Program-made: the position numbers and the translations under genes
Notes under the pieces: generated by a model
The model's database searches: none
Told to the model about the DNA's origin: nothing
Seen by the model: only the letters and a program-made list of their open reading frames with translations
Shown here: one piece after another, positions 51,275 to 60,361 of the stretch
Position numbering within the stretch: position 1 is the stretch's first letter
Layout: each line of letters opens with the position of its first letter
Source of the DNA: BACL11 sp945865535
GTDB lineage: Bacteria; Bacteroidota; Bacteroidia; Flavobacteriales; BACL11
Assembly (NCBI GenBank): GCA_947502765.1
Contig: CANNBA010000005.1
Location: forward strand, 1 to 64,000
Length of the DNA stretch: 64,000 nucleotides
Direction of reading: 5' to 3'

Positions 51275-53142
51275 CTTCCTAAGTAAATTAGCAAAACATT
51301 TATATCTGATGGAGAAACTCCGCTAATTCGTGATGCTTGGCCAATTGTTTTTGGCTGGATTAACTTTAATTTTTGCCTTCCTTCAGTTGATATTGAGTGC
51401 AATTTATCAAATTCAACATCAGTAGAAATTTTAATATCTTCTAAGCGGATTAATTTTTCTGCTGATTCTTTTTCTTTGCTTAAATAGCCCCCATATTTAA
51501 TCTCTATTTCTGCTTGTTCAATTGCATCAGGTGAAAATTCTGCCATTTCTAAATAATCTGAAAGCTCTTTAATTGCGAGCAAATCATTAATTGTAATATG
51601 AGGCCTTAATACGATAGATTTAAATTTTACTTTTTGTGTGAGTATTGCAGAATTGTGCTTTTCCAATATGGGGTTTATCGTTTTAAGATCTACGCTTTGA
51701 GTTTCTAAAAATTTAATTAATTTTTTAGTTTGAGTTTCTTTAATAAGTAATTTTTCTAATCTTTCTTTAGAAGCTAAGCCTAGAGAATATCCTTTTTTTG
51801 TAAGCCTAATATCTGCATTGTCTTGTCTTAATAGTAAGCGGAATTCTGCTCTAGAAGTAAACATTCTGTAAGGTTCCTCTGTCCCTTTTGTAATTAAATC
51901 GTCAATTAAAACACCAATGTATGCATCTGATCTGGTCAAAATAAATTCTTCTTTACTAATTGTGTTTTGGTGGGCATTTATTCCCGCCATTAATCCTTGT
52001 GCGGCCGCCTCTTCATATCCTGTAGTGCCATTTATTTGTCCTGTAAAGAATAGATTTTTTATTAATTTTGTCTCTAAAGTATGTTTCAATTGTGTTGGTG
52101 GGAAATAATCATATTCAATAGCATATCCTGCTCTAAACATTTTAACTTTTTCAAGACCTTTAATTTGTCTAAGTGCTTTAAGTTGTACTTCTTCTGGCAA
52201 TGAGGTCGAAAATCCATTAAGGTATATTTCAATGGTATCTTTGCCTTCAGGCTCTATAAAAAGTTGATGTCTGTCTTTGCTTGAAAATCTTTCAATTTTA
52301 TCTTCAATTGAAGGGCAATACCTTGGTCCTGTGCCGCTTATTCTGCCAGAAAACATAGGAGAATCTTCAAAGCCCTCTTTTAGTATAGCATGAACTTCTG
52401 GAGATGTGTAGGTTATAAAACAAGAGTGTTGTTTTACTATGTGACTTTTGGTCATAAAAGAGAAGCTTACAGGTTTTTCATCTCCAAATTGTTCCTCAGT
52501 TTTAGAATAATCAATAGTTCTACCGTCTAATCTTGGAGGGGTGCCAGTTTTCATTCTCCCATGCGTAAATCCAAGCTCTATAAGCTGTTTGGTTATTCCT
52601 TCAGCTGAAGGTTCTGCAGCCCTTCCTCCTTTGTAATTCTTTTGCCCAAGATGAATAATTCCATTAAGAAAGGTTCCATTGCACAGGATAATACTTTTAC
52701 CATATATCTCTATTCCCATTTTAGTAACAAGACCTTTAACAGTTTTCTTTTCAATAATTAATTTTTCAACTGTATCTTGCCAAAAATCTATATTTTTATT
52801 GTTCTCTAAAGCCAAACGCCACTCTTTCTCAAATAACTTTCTATCGCATTGGGCCCTAGGACTCCACATGGCAGGCCCCTTACTTTTGTTAAGCATTCTG
52901 AACTGAATAGAAGAGGCATCCGTGATAATGCCAGACATCCCTCCAAGGGCATCAATTTCTCTAATAATTTGACCCTTTGCAACTCCTCCCATTGCTGGAT
53001 TGCAAGACATTCTTGCAATAGTTTCAAGATTTTGAGTAATGAGCAAAACTTTTGATCCTAAAGTTGCGGCAGCATGAGCCGCCTCACAGCCAGCATGTCC
53101 GCCACCCACAACAATTACATCATATTTATCTTCTAAAATCAT
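51271..53142 (-). CDS. mnmG: tRNA uridine-5-carboxymethylaminomethyl modification enzyme MnmG
   Basis: MnmG (GidA), with MnmE, adds the carboxymethylaminomethyl group to the wobble uridine of certain tRNAs using FAD and methylene-tetrahydrofolate. It has 623 residues. The FAD-binding motif is VVGGGHAGCEAAHAAA starting near residue 10. The family's conserved segments SCNPAMGGVAKG, GTFLNGIIHLG, TGTPPRLDGRT and TGQINGTTGYEEAAAQG are all present, and the helical C-terminal domain ends ISGVSPSDINVLLIYL. Its start overlaps the ybeY stop (ATGA). Confidence 0.97.
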   Translation of the reverse strand: MILEDKYDVIVVGGGHAGCEAAHAAATLGSKVLLITQNLETIARMSCNPAMGGVAKGQIIREIDALGGMSGIITDASSIQFRMLNKSKGPAMWSPRAQCDRKLFEKEWRLALENNKNIDFWQDTVEKLIIEKKTVKGLVTKMGIEIYGKSIILCNGTFLNGIIHLGQKNYKGGRAAEPSAEGITKQLIELGFTHGRMKTGTPPRLDGRTIDYSKTEEQFGDEKPVSFSFMTKSHIVKQHSCFITYTSPEVHAILKEGFEDSPMFSGRISGTGPRYCPSIEDKIERFSSKDRHQLFIEPEGKDTIEIYLNGFSTSLPEEVQLKALRQIKGLEKVKMFRAGYAIEYDYFPPTQLKHTLETKLIKNLFFTGQINGTTGYEEAAAQGLMAGINAHQNTISKEEFILTRSDAYIGVLIDDLITKGTEEPYRMFTSRAEFRLLLRQDNADIRLTKKGYSLGLASKERLEKLLIKETQTKKLIKFLETQSVDLKTINPILEKHNSAILTQKVKFKSIVLRPHITINDLLAIKELSDYLEMAEFSPDAIEQAEIEIKYGGYLSKEKESAEKLIRLEDIKISTDVEFDKLHSISTEGRQKLKLIQPKTIGQASRISGVSPSDINVLLIYLGR

Positions 53143-53543
53143 TTAATGGATAAGTAAAAATCTTCTTTAGACCGTATTAGTTTAGCGTCTTCTCTAGTTT
53201 TATCTTTATAGCCGAGCAAATGTAATAAACCATGGACCATTACTCGGTCTAATTCGTTTAAAAATGTGACTTCAAAAATTTCTGAATTTTCTTTAACACG
53301 GTCTACACTAATTAAAATATCTCCACTGATCTGATTTCCTTCACAATAATCAAAAGTGATAACATCTGTAAGGGTTTCATGCTTTAAAAACTGAATATTC
53401 TTTTCAAGAAGATAGGCGTCCTTACAAAAAACAAATACTATTTCTCCAAGCTGTTTATTTTCAGTAGTAATAACTTTTTGTAGCCAATCATTGCTCTTTT
53501 TAAGTTGTATAATTTTTGTATCAATAAATTGAAAATCAATCAT
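53139..53543 (-). CDS. ybeY: Endoribonuclease YbeY (rRNA maturation factor)
   Basis: A single-domain zinc RNase of 134 residues that helps mature the 16S rRNA 3' end and control ribosome quality. The metal motif is HGLLHLLGYKDKTRED: H104 and H108 are kept, but the third histidine of the canonical HGxLHLxGYDH reads D114, as I recall is common in Bacteroidota YbeY. VITFDYCEGNQISGDILIS upstream is the other conserved block. It overlaps the DUF4175 stop by eight bases and mnmG by four, so all are coexpressed. Confidence 0.93.
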   Translation of the reverse strand: MIDFQFIDTKIIQLKKSNDWLQKVITTENKQLGEIVFVFCKDAYLLEKNIQFLKHETLTDVITFDYCEGNQISGDILISVDRVKENSEIFEVTFLNELDRVMVHGLLHLLGYKDKTREDAKLIRSKEDFYLSIK

Positions 53544-56500
53544 TTATAATGGTATTAAAATAGCTATTTACTTTCTTTTTATAAAAAGGAGTAAGCTGGA
53601 CAGGGGTAGTTTTTAGGAGCTCTTCTTGTGCCTTTTTTTGTTGTTGATATTCCAAAAATTCTGGGCTCATATTCTCCGGTTCAAATTCCCATTCAGTAGA
53701 CTTTCTTTTATCATCTTTATCCTGTTCTCTATCTGCATTTTCAGCCTCCAAAAGTCGGGTTAAAATATCTTCTTGTCGATTAATTGTTTCTTGAGTTATT
53801 CGATTATTAATGATATCCCTTTCGTTTTCTTCCATATCTTCAAGGATTTTATCAATTTTACCCTTCTCTCCATTTTCCCCCATTTCATCTCTCAGTTCCA
53901 TTAATTGTTTACGGATTTGTGCTTGTTCTTTTGCTAAATTCATCAATTCTTTTGATTGCTTTTCGCCTTGTTTTTTGCCTTTTTCATTTTTTCCATTTTT
54001 TCCCTCTTTCATTTTTTCATTGAGTTTTTTCTGTGCTTTTTTTAGTTCAGACATAGAGGGCTTAGTGCAATTAGGATTTGGCTTACTCAAATTGTTTGGT
54101 TTATTACATTGCGATGGAGGCATGTCTAGCTGCTTTTGCATTTGTTCAAGAATCTCAGATAATAATAATGCAAGGTTATTAGTAGCGGTCATAACCAGTT
54201 GCTGCCTTTGTGTTGCCCTATTTATATCCCTTGCTTCTAAATCATCTGTTGCTTTTTGCATATTAGATTTAATAGATGCAATTTCTTGATTGATAGTTGC
54301 TTGTATCTCAATCACCCTTTTACTAAGAGCAAATAAAGAGTCTTCAATAATTTTACTGTCATCAGAGAGTTTGTTTTGTTGCTGTATAATTAATACAAAT
54401 TCTGGGCTATTTCTAGGCGTATTATTTACACGACCCATCAAATCTTCTTGATCAAAAGATAGGGTAATTAAGTTTTCCAATATTTTACGCAAAGTTTCCA
54501 TATCTTCTATAGGCTTATCTCCCCCAGATGATTGCTGCATGCTTTGCAATTTTTGTTCTAATTGCTTCATTTCATCTATTGCACTTTGTTGTGATTTTGC
54601 AGATTTCTTTTTCATCCCCTTTTCTAAAGCATCTTTACTCTCTTGCATATTTTGTTTAATATCTTTTTCTAATTCCTGAGTTTTAGGCAGCTCATTTTTA
54701 TTTTCCAATTCCATATTTTTTTGCCTTAGATCTTCAAGATCTTTTTTTAACTCATCCATCTTTTTATTAAGCTCTTCTTGCTTTTTTGTAAGCTCATTAG
54801 CATCTAAATTTCCCTCTTCAGTTTCCTTTTTTAAATTTTGTTGTTGCTGATTTAATTCCGCAATTTTATCTAATACCTCTTCTACTTTTTGTTCAAATTC
54901 TAATTGTTTAAAGAGCTCTAATTCTCTATCTAATTCTTTTTCTAAATCGGTATTTTCTTTATCAAGTTTTTCTAATAATTCTTTTAATTTTTCTTTATCA
55001 GCCTCATTCATCATCTGCTCCATTTCTTGTAGCAATTTTTTCATCTCTTCATCCAAGACTTTGTTCATCAACTCTTCTAATTGTTTTTGTTTTTCAAGAA
55101 TTGAAGAATTTAATTTCTCCTGATTTTTTAAATTTTCAGAATTTCTTTTTTGAGTATCCTTAATTTGTTTTTCTAGCTCTTTTTGTTTTTTAAGGATCTC
55201 TTTTGCTTTTTGTTTTTCTTCCCATCCTATTTCTTTTTTCTCTAGAATTTTTTTATTTAGCTTCTCTATTTCCTTCTGAAGTTCTTCAGCTAATAATATG
55301 GATTTATTGAGTCCGCTTTTGGTTTTTTCATTTTCAAGATCCTTCTTTTCAATCAATTCATCAGTGCTTGGCTCTTTGTAAGTGAATGTGCCACTTTTTG
55401 TAAATTTAGATCCATTTACCCCATCATTATCCCAAACTTTAAAGTAGTAATTTACTTCTTTTCCATGATCAATATTTAGGTCTTCAAAATTAGTAGCATG
55501 AAAGAATTGCTCTAAATTTTTTCTTTGAATAGTAATTTCTTCAACTGAAGTAATCACTTTTTCATTAGAAGTGTAGGAGTAAATAAATTCTAGTTTATTA
55601 AGAAGATAATCATCTTCAATAATTCCACTAAAGCGATACTTGTTATTAATGGTATCGTAAGATTGAGCTAAATTTATTTTTGGGAATTCATCTGGGATAA
55701 CAGTAATAAAATAAGTGAGTGTATCGCGTAAATTATTAGCGTTTGAACTGATAATAGAATAGCTGGAAGCTTTAAAAATTTGCTGTTTTATGTTAAGCTG
55801 ATTTTTAGTTGATTCTTTAATCAGCTTATCTCCCATTATAAACGAGCAATTATCAGTATTTTCTAATTGAATATCCCAGCTTATCAAACTTCCTTCACTA
55901 ACAATAAGATCGCCATTGGTTTCAATGTCTTCTCTTTTTTTACTTGTGTGTTTTGGGTGTGAGATACTGATTGCCATATTTACAACTTTTGGCTGGGCTA
56001 AGGATTTTATAGTGTAGATTTTACTAAGATAGCCACCGCCAGAAAATTGGAAATCTACATCAGTATGAATTCGTGAAAATGAATAATCAAATTCATTATT
56101 TCCTAAGCTATTCAGCTTAAAAGTGTTTTGACCCCATTTAATAAACACCTCATTTGGAATTTCATTTCCTTCAACTTTTATTTTCAACAAGAAATCATCA
56201 AACTGTTTACAGCTTAAATTTTCATTTAGTATTACATAATTAAAAGGAGCTTTCGGCTCAAAAAAAGTATTGTGTTTTAGTATTCTTGCCGAACTTTCAG
56301 TAAGGATGTAATCTTTACCAGAAATAATAAAAAGTAGGATAATACTAATAGGTATTCCCGCCCATTTTAGATGTTTCTTATTTACAGAAAAGTCGATTGC
56401 ATTTTTAAAAGAAAATGGAGATATTTTTTCGATTTTTTGATTTATACTTGCTGTAATTAATGCGTTATCTTCATCCGATACTTCAGATAGTTCTAGTACA

Positions 56501-56835
56501 TTAAGTAATTTATCATCAATCTCAGGGAAGTGCTTGCCAATAATTTTGGAGGCGTCTTTGTAATTAAGAGTTTTGCCAATTTTAAATAAATGCAGTAGCG
56601 GAATTACAAGTAATTTACCAAAAACGATAAGGTTTAGTAAGATGTAGGTCCAAAACAAAAAAGTACGCCCCCCCACACCAAATGATGATAAAAATTCCAC
56701 AACTGCGAAAAATAAAAAGAAAATTAATAGAATAGAAATAACATAAATCACCCCCTTAATCAGTTGATTTTGGTAGTACTTTTTGATAAACTCATTTAGT
56801 TTCTCAAATAGTTGATTTGTATTGTCCTTACTCAT
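53536..56835 (-). CDS. DUF4175 family giant coiled-coil membrane protein
   Basis: A 1099-residue protein of unknown function, typical of Bacteroidota. Two or three membrane helices sit at the N-terminus (residues 22-85 and about 155-172). A beta-rich periplasmic region follows (about 180-490). Then comes a very long, lysine- and glutamate-rich coiled coil with repeated KQKELEKQIKDTQKRN-like heptads up to residue 1060, containing a short SQCNKPNNLSKPNPNC stretch. The anchor, periplasmic segment and rod suggest a structural or mechanical envelope role, which is inference. It heads the operon with ybeY, mnmG and a methyltransferase; the promoter sits five bases from the start. Confidence 0.83.
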   Translation of the reverse strand: MSKDNTNQLFEKLNEFIKKYYQNQLIKGVIYVISILLIFFLFFAVVEFLSSFGVGGRTFLFWTYILLNLIVFGKLLVIPLLHLFKIGKTLNYKDASKIIGKHFPEIDDKLLNVLELSEVSDEDNALITASINQKIEKISPFSFKNAIDFSVNKKHLKWAGIPISIILLFIISGKDYILTESSARILKHNTFFEPKAPFNYVILNENLSCKQFDDFLLKIKVEGNEIPNEVFIKWGQNTFKLNSLGNNEFDYSFSRIHTDVDFQFSGGGYLSKIYTIKSLAQPKVVNMAISISHPKHTSKKREDIETNGDLIVSEGSLISWDIQLENTDNCSFIMGDKLIKESTKNQLNIKQQIFKASSYSIISSNANNLRDTLTYFITVIPDEFPKINLAQSYDTINNKYRFSGIIEDDYLLNKLEFIYSYTSNEKVITSVEEITIQRKNLEQFFHATNFEDLNIDHGKEVNYYFKVWDNDGVNGSKFTKSGTFTYKEPSTDELIEKKDLENEKTKSGLNKSILLAEELQKEIEKLNKKILEKKEIGWEEKQKAKEILKKQKELEKQIKDTQKRNSENLKNQEKLNSSILEKQKQLEELMNKVLDEEMKKLLQEMEQMMNEADKEKLKELLEKLDKENTDLEKELDRELELFKQLEFEQKVEEVLDKIAELNQQQQNLKKETEEGNLDANELTKKQEELNKKMDELKKDLEDLRQKNMELENKNELPKTQELEKDIKQNMQESKDALEKGMKKKSAKSQQSAIDEMKQLEQKLQSMQQSSGGDKPIEDMETLRKILENLITLSFDQEDLMGRVNNTPRNSPEFVLIIQQQNKLSDDSKIIEDSLFALSKRVIEIQATINQEIASIKSNMQKATDDLEARDINRATQRQQLVMTATNNLALLLSEILEQMQKQLDMPPSQCNKPNNLSKPNPNCTKPSMSELKKAQKKLNEKMKEGKNGKNEKGKKQGEKQSKELMNLAKEQAQIRKQLMELRDEMGENGEKGKIDKILEDMEENERDIINNRITQETINRQEDILTRLLEAENADREQDKDDKRKSTEWEFEPENMSPEFLEYQQQKKAQEELLKTTPVQLTPFYKKKVNSYFNTIIND

Positions 56836-56840
56836 GATTG

Positions 56841-56848
56841 CAAAAATA
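56841..56848 (-). promoter_or_regulatory. -7 promoter element (TATTTTTG) of the DUF4175-ybeY-mnmG operon
   Basis: Exact TAnnTTTG match, five bases before the ATG at 56835, so the operon's message should be almost leaderless. Confidence 0.65.
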
Positions 56849-56889
56849 CAATTTTAATAAGCTTCAGAAAAGAGTTATTAGAGAAAGCG

Positions 56890-56897
56890 TATCTTAG
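56890..56897 (+). promoter_or_regulatory. -7 promoter element (TATCTTAG) of gltX-folB
   Basis: Seven of eight bases match TAnnTTTG, 20 bases before the gltX ATG, divergent from the DUF4175 promoter. Confidence 0.45.
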
Positions 56898-56917
56898 CGG
56901 CCCAAAATTTATATAAG

Positions 56918-58441
56918 ATGTCACAAGTAAGAGTAAGATTTGCCCCAAGCCCTACAGGACCACTACATATAGGCGGAGTGAGAACGGCACTTTACAACTA
57001 TCTTTTTGCTAGAAATAAAGGAGGAAAAATGATTTTACGGATTGAAGATACCGATCAAGCCAGATTTGTAGAAGGGGCAGAAGAGTACTTAATTAAATCT
57101 CTTAAATGGTGCGGTATTGAATTGGATGAATCGGTGGTTGATGGAGGAGATTACGGACCTTATAAGCAATCAGAAAGAAAAGCAATATACCAGCCTTATG
57201 CAGAGCAATTAGTAAAAGATGGATTTGCCTATTATGCTTTTGATACAACTGAAGAGCTCACTGCTATGCGAGAGAGAATGCAAGCGGCAGGCATTCCTTC
57301 ACCACAATACAATGCTATTACTCGTACTACAATGCAAAATTCTTTAGCTCTTTCAGAAGATGAAGTTAATAAAAGAATGGAGTCGGGAGATCCTTATGTT
57401 ATTCGTATAAAAGTGCCGAGAAATGAAGATGTAAAACTAAATGATATTATTAGAGGCTGGGTAGTAGTAAATACTAATAATATGGACGATAAAGTTCTGT
57501 TTAAATCGGACGGAATGCCAACTTATCATTTGGCAAATGTGGTAGATGATTATTTAATGAAAATTTCTCATGTTATTAGAGGAGAGGAGTGGCTGCCTTC
57601 TGCACCAACACATGTTTTATTGTATAAATATTTAGGTTGGGAAGAAAAAATGCCCGAATTTGCTCATTTGCCATTAATTCTAAAGCCAGATGGAAACGGA
57701 AAATTGAGTAAGCGAGATGGAGATAGATTAGGATTTCCAGTTTTCCCAATTGAGTGGAAAAATCCTGAAACAGGAGATATTAGTGATGGATACAAAGAAA
57801 GTGGATATGTTCCTGGAGCATTTATCAATATGTTAGCTTTTTTAGGATGGAATCCAGGCACTACTCAAGAAATTTTTTCTATGCAAGAATTGATAGACGC
57901 TTTCTCTTTGGAAAGAGTAGGAAAATCAGGAGCAAAGTTCGATTTTGACAAAACAAAATGGTTCAATCAGCAATACTTACGAGTAAAATCTAAAGAAGAG
58001 TTAGCACAAGAGCTGCAGCTTATCCTTAAAGAAAATGGGGTAGCTGCAGAAGATAATTTTGTGGCGACTGTTTGCGAACAATTAAAAGAAAGGGCGACTT
58101 TTGTAAAAGATATGTGGGAAGAAGGAAAATATTATTTTTCTGCACCAACTACTTATGATGAAAAAACAATCCAAGCTAAATGGCAAGAAGATACATCAAA
58201 ACATCTGGCAGAATTAAAAAGTAGGCTAGAGGATGTTTCTGATTTTACATCTGAAAATATTGAAAAAGCATTTAAATTATATTTAGAAGAAAATGAATTA
58301 GAAATGAGTAAATTGCTTCCGGCATTTAGACTTTCATTAACAGGACTTGGAATGGGGCCATCATTATTTAATATTGCAGCACTTATTGGAAAAGAAGAAA
58401 CAATTTCAAGAATTGCAACTGCCCTTAATACAATAAAATAA
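56918..58441 (+). CDS. gltX: Glutamyl-tRNA synthetase
   Basis: Class I synthetase that charges tRNA(Glu), and probably tRNA(Gln) for later amidation by GatCAB, since gatA is in this window. It has 507 residues. The HIGH motif is PSPTGPLHIGGVRTALY (HIGG at 17-20), and the KMSKS counterpart is KLSKRDGDRLGFPVFP. The insert following it (WKNPETGDISDGYKESG) is typical of Bacteroidota GltX. The C-terminal helical anticodon-binding part is complete. It overlaps folB by one base (TAATG). Confidence 0.97.
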   Translation: MSQVRVRFAPSPTGPLHIGGVRTALYNYLFARNKGGKMILRIEDTDQARFVEGAEEYLIKSLKWCGIELDESVVDGGDYGPYKQSERKAIYQPYAEQLVKDGFAYYAFDTTEELTAMRERMQAAGIPSPQYNAITRTTMQNSLALSEDEVNKRMESGDPYVIRIKVPRNEDVKLNDIIRGWVVVNTNNMDDKVLFKSDGMPTYHLANVVDDYLMKISHVIRGEEWLPSAPTHVLLYKYLGWEEKMPEFAHLPLILKPDGNGKLSKRDGDRLGFPVFPIEWKNPETGDISDGYKESGYVPGAFINMLAFLGWNPGTTQEIFSMQELIDAFSLERVGKSGAKFDFDKTKWFNQQYLRVKSKEELAQELQLILKENGVAAEDNFVATVCEQLKERATFVKDMWEEGKYYFSAPTTYDEKTIQAKWQEDTSKHLAELKSRLEDVSDFTSENIEKAFKLYLEENELEMSKLLPAFRLSLTGLGMGPSLFNIAALIGKEETISRIATALNTIK

Positions 58442-58794
58442 TGGGATTAATTACTGTAGAGGGAATTAGAGTTTTTGCATACCATGGACATTTGCCAGAA
58501 GAGGCTATTTTGGGAGGACATTTTATTGTTAATGTTTGGGTTACTGCCGATACATCTGAAGTAGAAAAAACAGATGATTTAAATGATACGGTTGACTATG
58601 TAAAGATTATAGAAATTGTAAAACAAAAAATGGCAATTAGAGCAAATATGATTGAAGTTACTGCAAAAAGAATTGTAGATGCTATTTTACCTTTACACAA
58701 AGTGCAAAAAGTAAAAGTAGAGGTGGAGAAAATTCAACCGCCAATTGATGCCACTTTCGATAAAATTTCTGTAACTACCAAAGGAGAAAATTAA
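58441..58794 (+). CDS. folB: Dihydroneopterin aldolase
   Basis: A 117-residue enzyme of folate synthesis that splits dihydroneopterin to hydroxymethyl-dihydropterin and glycolaldehyde. It shows the family blocks: VFAYHGHLPEEAILGGHF near the N-terminus with the substrate-binding glutamate, DTVDYVKIIEIVK with the tyrosine, and VKVEVEKIQPPID with the catalytic lysine region. Translation is coupled to gltX by a one-base overlap. Its 3' end overlaps the convergent glyQS gene by four bases. Confidence 0.93.
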   Translation: MGLITVEGIRVFAYHGHLPEEAILGGHFIVNVWVTADTSEVEKTDDLNDTVDYVKIIEIVKQKMAIRANMIEVTAKRIVDAILPLHKVQKVKVEVEKIQPPIDATFDKISVTTKGEN

Positions 58795-60326
58795 GCCAAA
58801 TATTTTCCAATATTCACTTTTTCTGCAATAATTGTATGTAGTTTTTCAACTGAAACTCTTTCTTGCGTCATAGTATCTCTATCCCTTAAAGTAATGGTAT
58901 TATCTTCTAAAGTTTGATGATCAACCGTAATACAGAAAGGGGTTCCAATGGCATCATGCCTTCTATACCTTTTGCCGATAGAATCCTTTTCTTCATATTG
59001 GCAATTGAAATCTATTAGAAGTAACTTCATTATTTCTCTTGCTTTTTCTGGCATGCCGTCTTTTTTAGTTAAAGGCATTATTGCTGCTTTTAAGGGGGAT
59101 AATATTGCAGGTATTTTAAGGACCACTCTACTTTCCCCATTTTCTAAGACTTCTTCATTAAAAGAGTTACTTAAAACAGCAAGAAACATTCTGTCCAAAC
59201 CAATAGAAGTTTCTACTACATAGGGGACATAACTTTCTTCAATTTCTGGGTCAAAATATTGTAATTTTTTACCAGAATATTCTTGATGTGCTTTCAAATC
59301 AAAATCAGTCCGGGAATGAATCCCTTCCAATTCTTTAAATCCAAATGGAAACTTAAACTCAATGTCGGCAGCAGCATTGGCATAATGGGCTAAATTTTCA
59401 TGGTCGTGGAAACGGTAGTTTTCCTCTCCCATACCCAGTGAGTTGTGCCATTTCATTCGGAATTCTTTCCAGTAATTGTACCATTTCATTTCTTCTCCAG
59501 GGCGAACAAAAAATTGCATTTCCATTTGTTCAAATTCTCTCATTCTGAAAATAAACTGACGTGCAACAATTTCATTTCTAAATGCTTTGCCAATTTGAGC
59601 AATTCCAAAAGGAATCTTCATTCGGGCACTTTTCTGCACATTAAGGAAGTTTACAAAAATTCCTTGTGCTGTTTCAGGTCTTAAATACAAATCAGAAGCG
59701 GCATCAGCAGTTGCCCCTATTTGTGTTTTAAACATCAGATTAAACTGACGAACATCCGTCCAATTATTAGTTCCTGAAACAGGGCATTTTATATCTAATT
59801 CTTCAATGAGAACTTTTACTTGTTCTAAATTTCCACTAGCAAGAGCAGTATTCATTCTTTGATTGATCTCATCAATTTGCTTTTGCCTCTCTAGAACTCT
59901 AGCATTTGTGGTAACAAATTCCTTTCTGTTAAATGCAGGTCCAAAACGCTCAGCTGCTTTTTCGCAATCTTTCTCAATTTTCTCTTCAATTTTTGCAATA
60001 TGATCTTCAATTAAAACATCTGCTCGGTATCTTTTTTTGGAATCTTTATTGTCAACTAAAGGATCGTTAAAAGCATCTACATGTCCGGAAGCCTTCCAAG
60101 TAGTAGGATGCATAAAAATAGCAGCATCTAATCCCACAATATTTTCGTGCATATTTACCATGGACTTCCACCAATAGTTTTTGATATTATTTTTTAATTC
60201 AACCCCATTAGGGCCATAATCGTAAGCAGCTGCTAACCCATCATAAATCTCGGAGGATTGAAATACATAACCATATTCTTTACAGTGCGCAACTACTTTT
60301 TTAAAGATTTCCTCATAATTAGCCAT
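58791..60326 (-). CDS. glyS: Glycyl-tRNA synthetase (alpha2 dimer type)
   Basis: Single-chain class II glycyl-tRNA synthetase of the eukaryote/archaeal-like dimer type, 511 residues, not the alpha2-beta2 bacterial form. Recognisable parts are YDGLAAAYDYGPNGVELKNN at the N-terminus, LYLRPETAQGIFVNF (motif 2 region with the glycine pocket), FRNEIVARQFIFRMREFEQME and ETSIGLDRMFLAVL (motif 3). The anticodon-binding domain follows (ILSPLKAAIMPLTKK and RYRRHDAIGTPFCITVD). It is monocistronic, divergent from the DUF3109 gene with overlapping promoter regions. Confidence 0.96.
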   Translation of the reverse strand: MANYEEIFKKVVAHCKEYGYVFQSSEIYDGLAAAYDYGPNGVELKNNIKNYWWKSMVNMHENIVGLDAAIFMHPTTWKASGHVDAFNDPLVDNKDSKKRYRADVLIEDHIAKIEEKIEKDCEKAAERFGPAFNRKEFVTTNARVLERQKQIDEINQRMNTALASGNLEQVKVLIEELDIKCPVSGTNNWTDVRQFNLMFKTQIGATADAASDLYLRPETAQGIFVNFLNVQKSARMKIPFGIAQIGKAFRNEIVARQFIFRMREFEQMEMQFFVRPGEEMKWYNYWKEFRMKWHNSLGMGEENYRFHDHENLAHYANAAADIEFKFPFGFKELEGIHSRTDFDLKAHQEYSGKKLQYFDPEIEESYVPYVVETSIGLDRMFLAVLSNSFNEEVLENGESRVVLKIPAILSPLKAAIMPLTKKDGMPEKAREIMKLLLIDFNCQYEEKDSIGKRYRRHDAIGTPFCITVDHQTLEDNTITLRDRDTMTQERVSVEKLHTIIAEKVNIGKYLA

Positions 60327-60330
60327 AGGG

Positions 60331-60338
60331 CAAAAATA
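60331..60338 (-). promoter_or_regulatory. -7 promoter element (TATTTTTG) of glyS
   Basis: Exact TAnnTTTG match, four bases before the ATG at 60326. It faces the divergent element at 60350-60357 with only 11 bases between. Confidence 0.65.
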
Positions 60339-60349
60339 GTAATTTATTG

Positions 60350-60357
60350 TAGTTTTG
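60350..60357 (+). promoter_or_regulatory. -7 promoter element (TAGTTTTG) of the DUF3109 gene
   Basis: Exact TAnnTTTG match, four bases before the ATG at 60362, back to back with the glyS promoter. Both messages should be leaderless. Confidence 0.65.
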
Positions 60358-60361
60358 CTTT

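Noticed and set aside
53810..54289. Open frame of 159 codons on the plus strand opposite the DUF4175 gene
   Set aside because: It is the antisense of a lysine/glutamate-rich coiled coil, giving a Ser/Phe/Cys-rich low-complexity product; the minus-strand gene explains the sequence fully.
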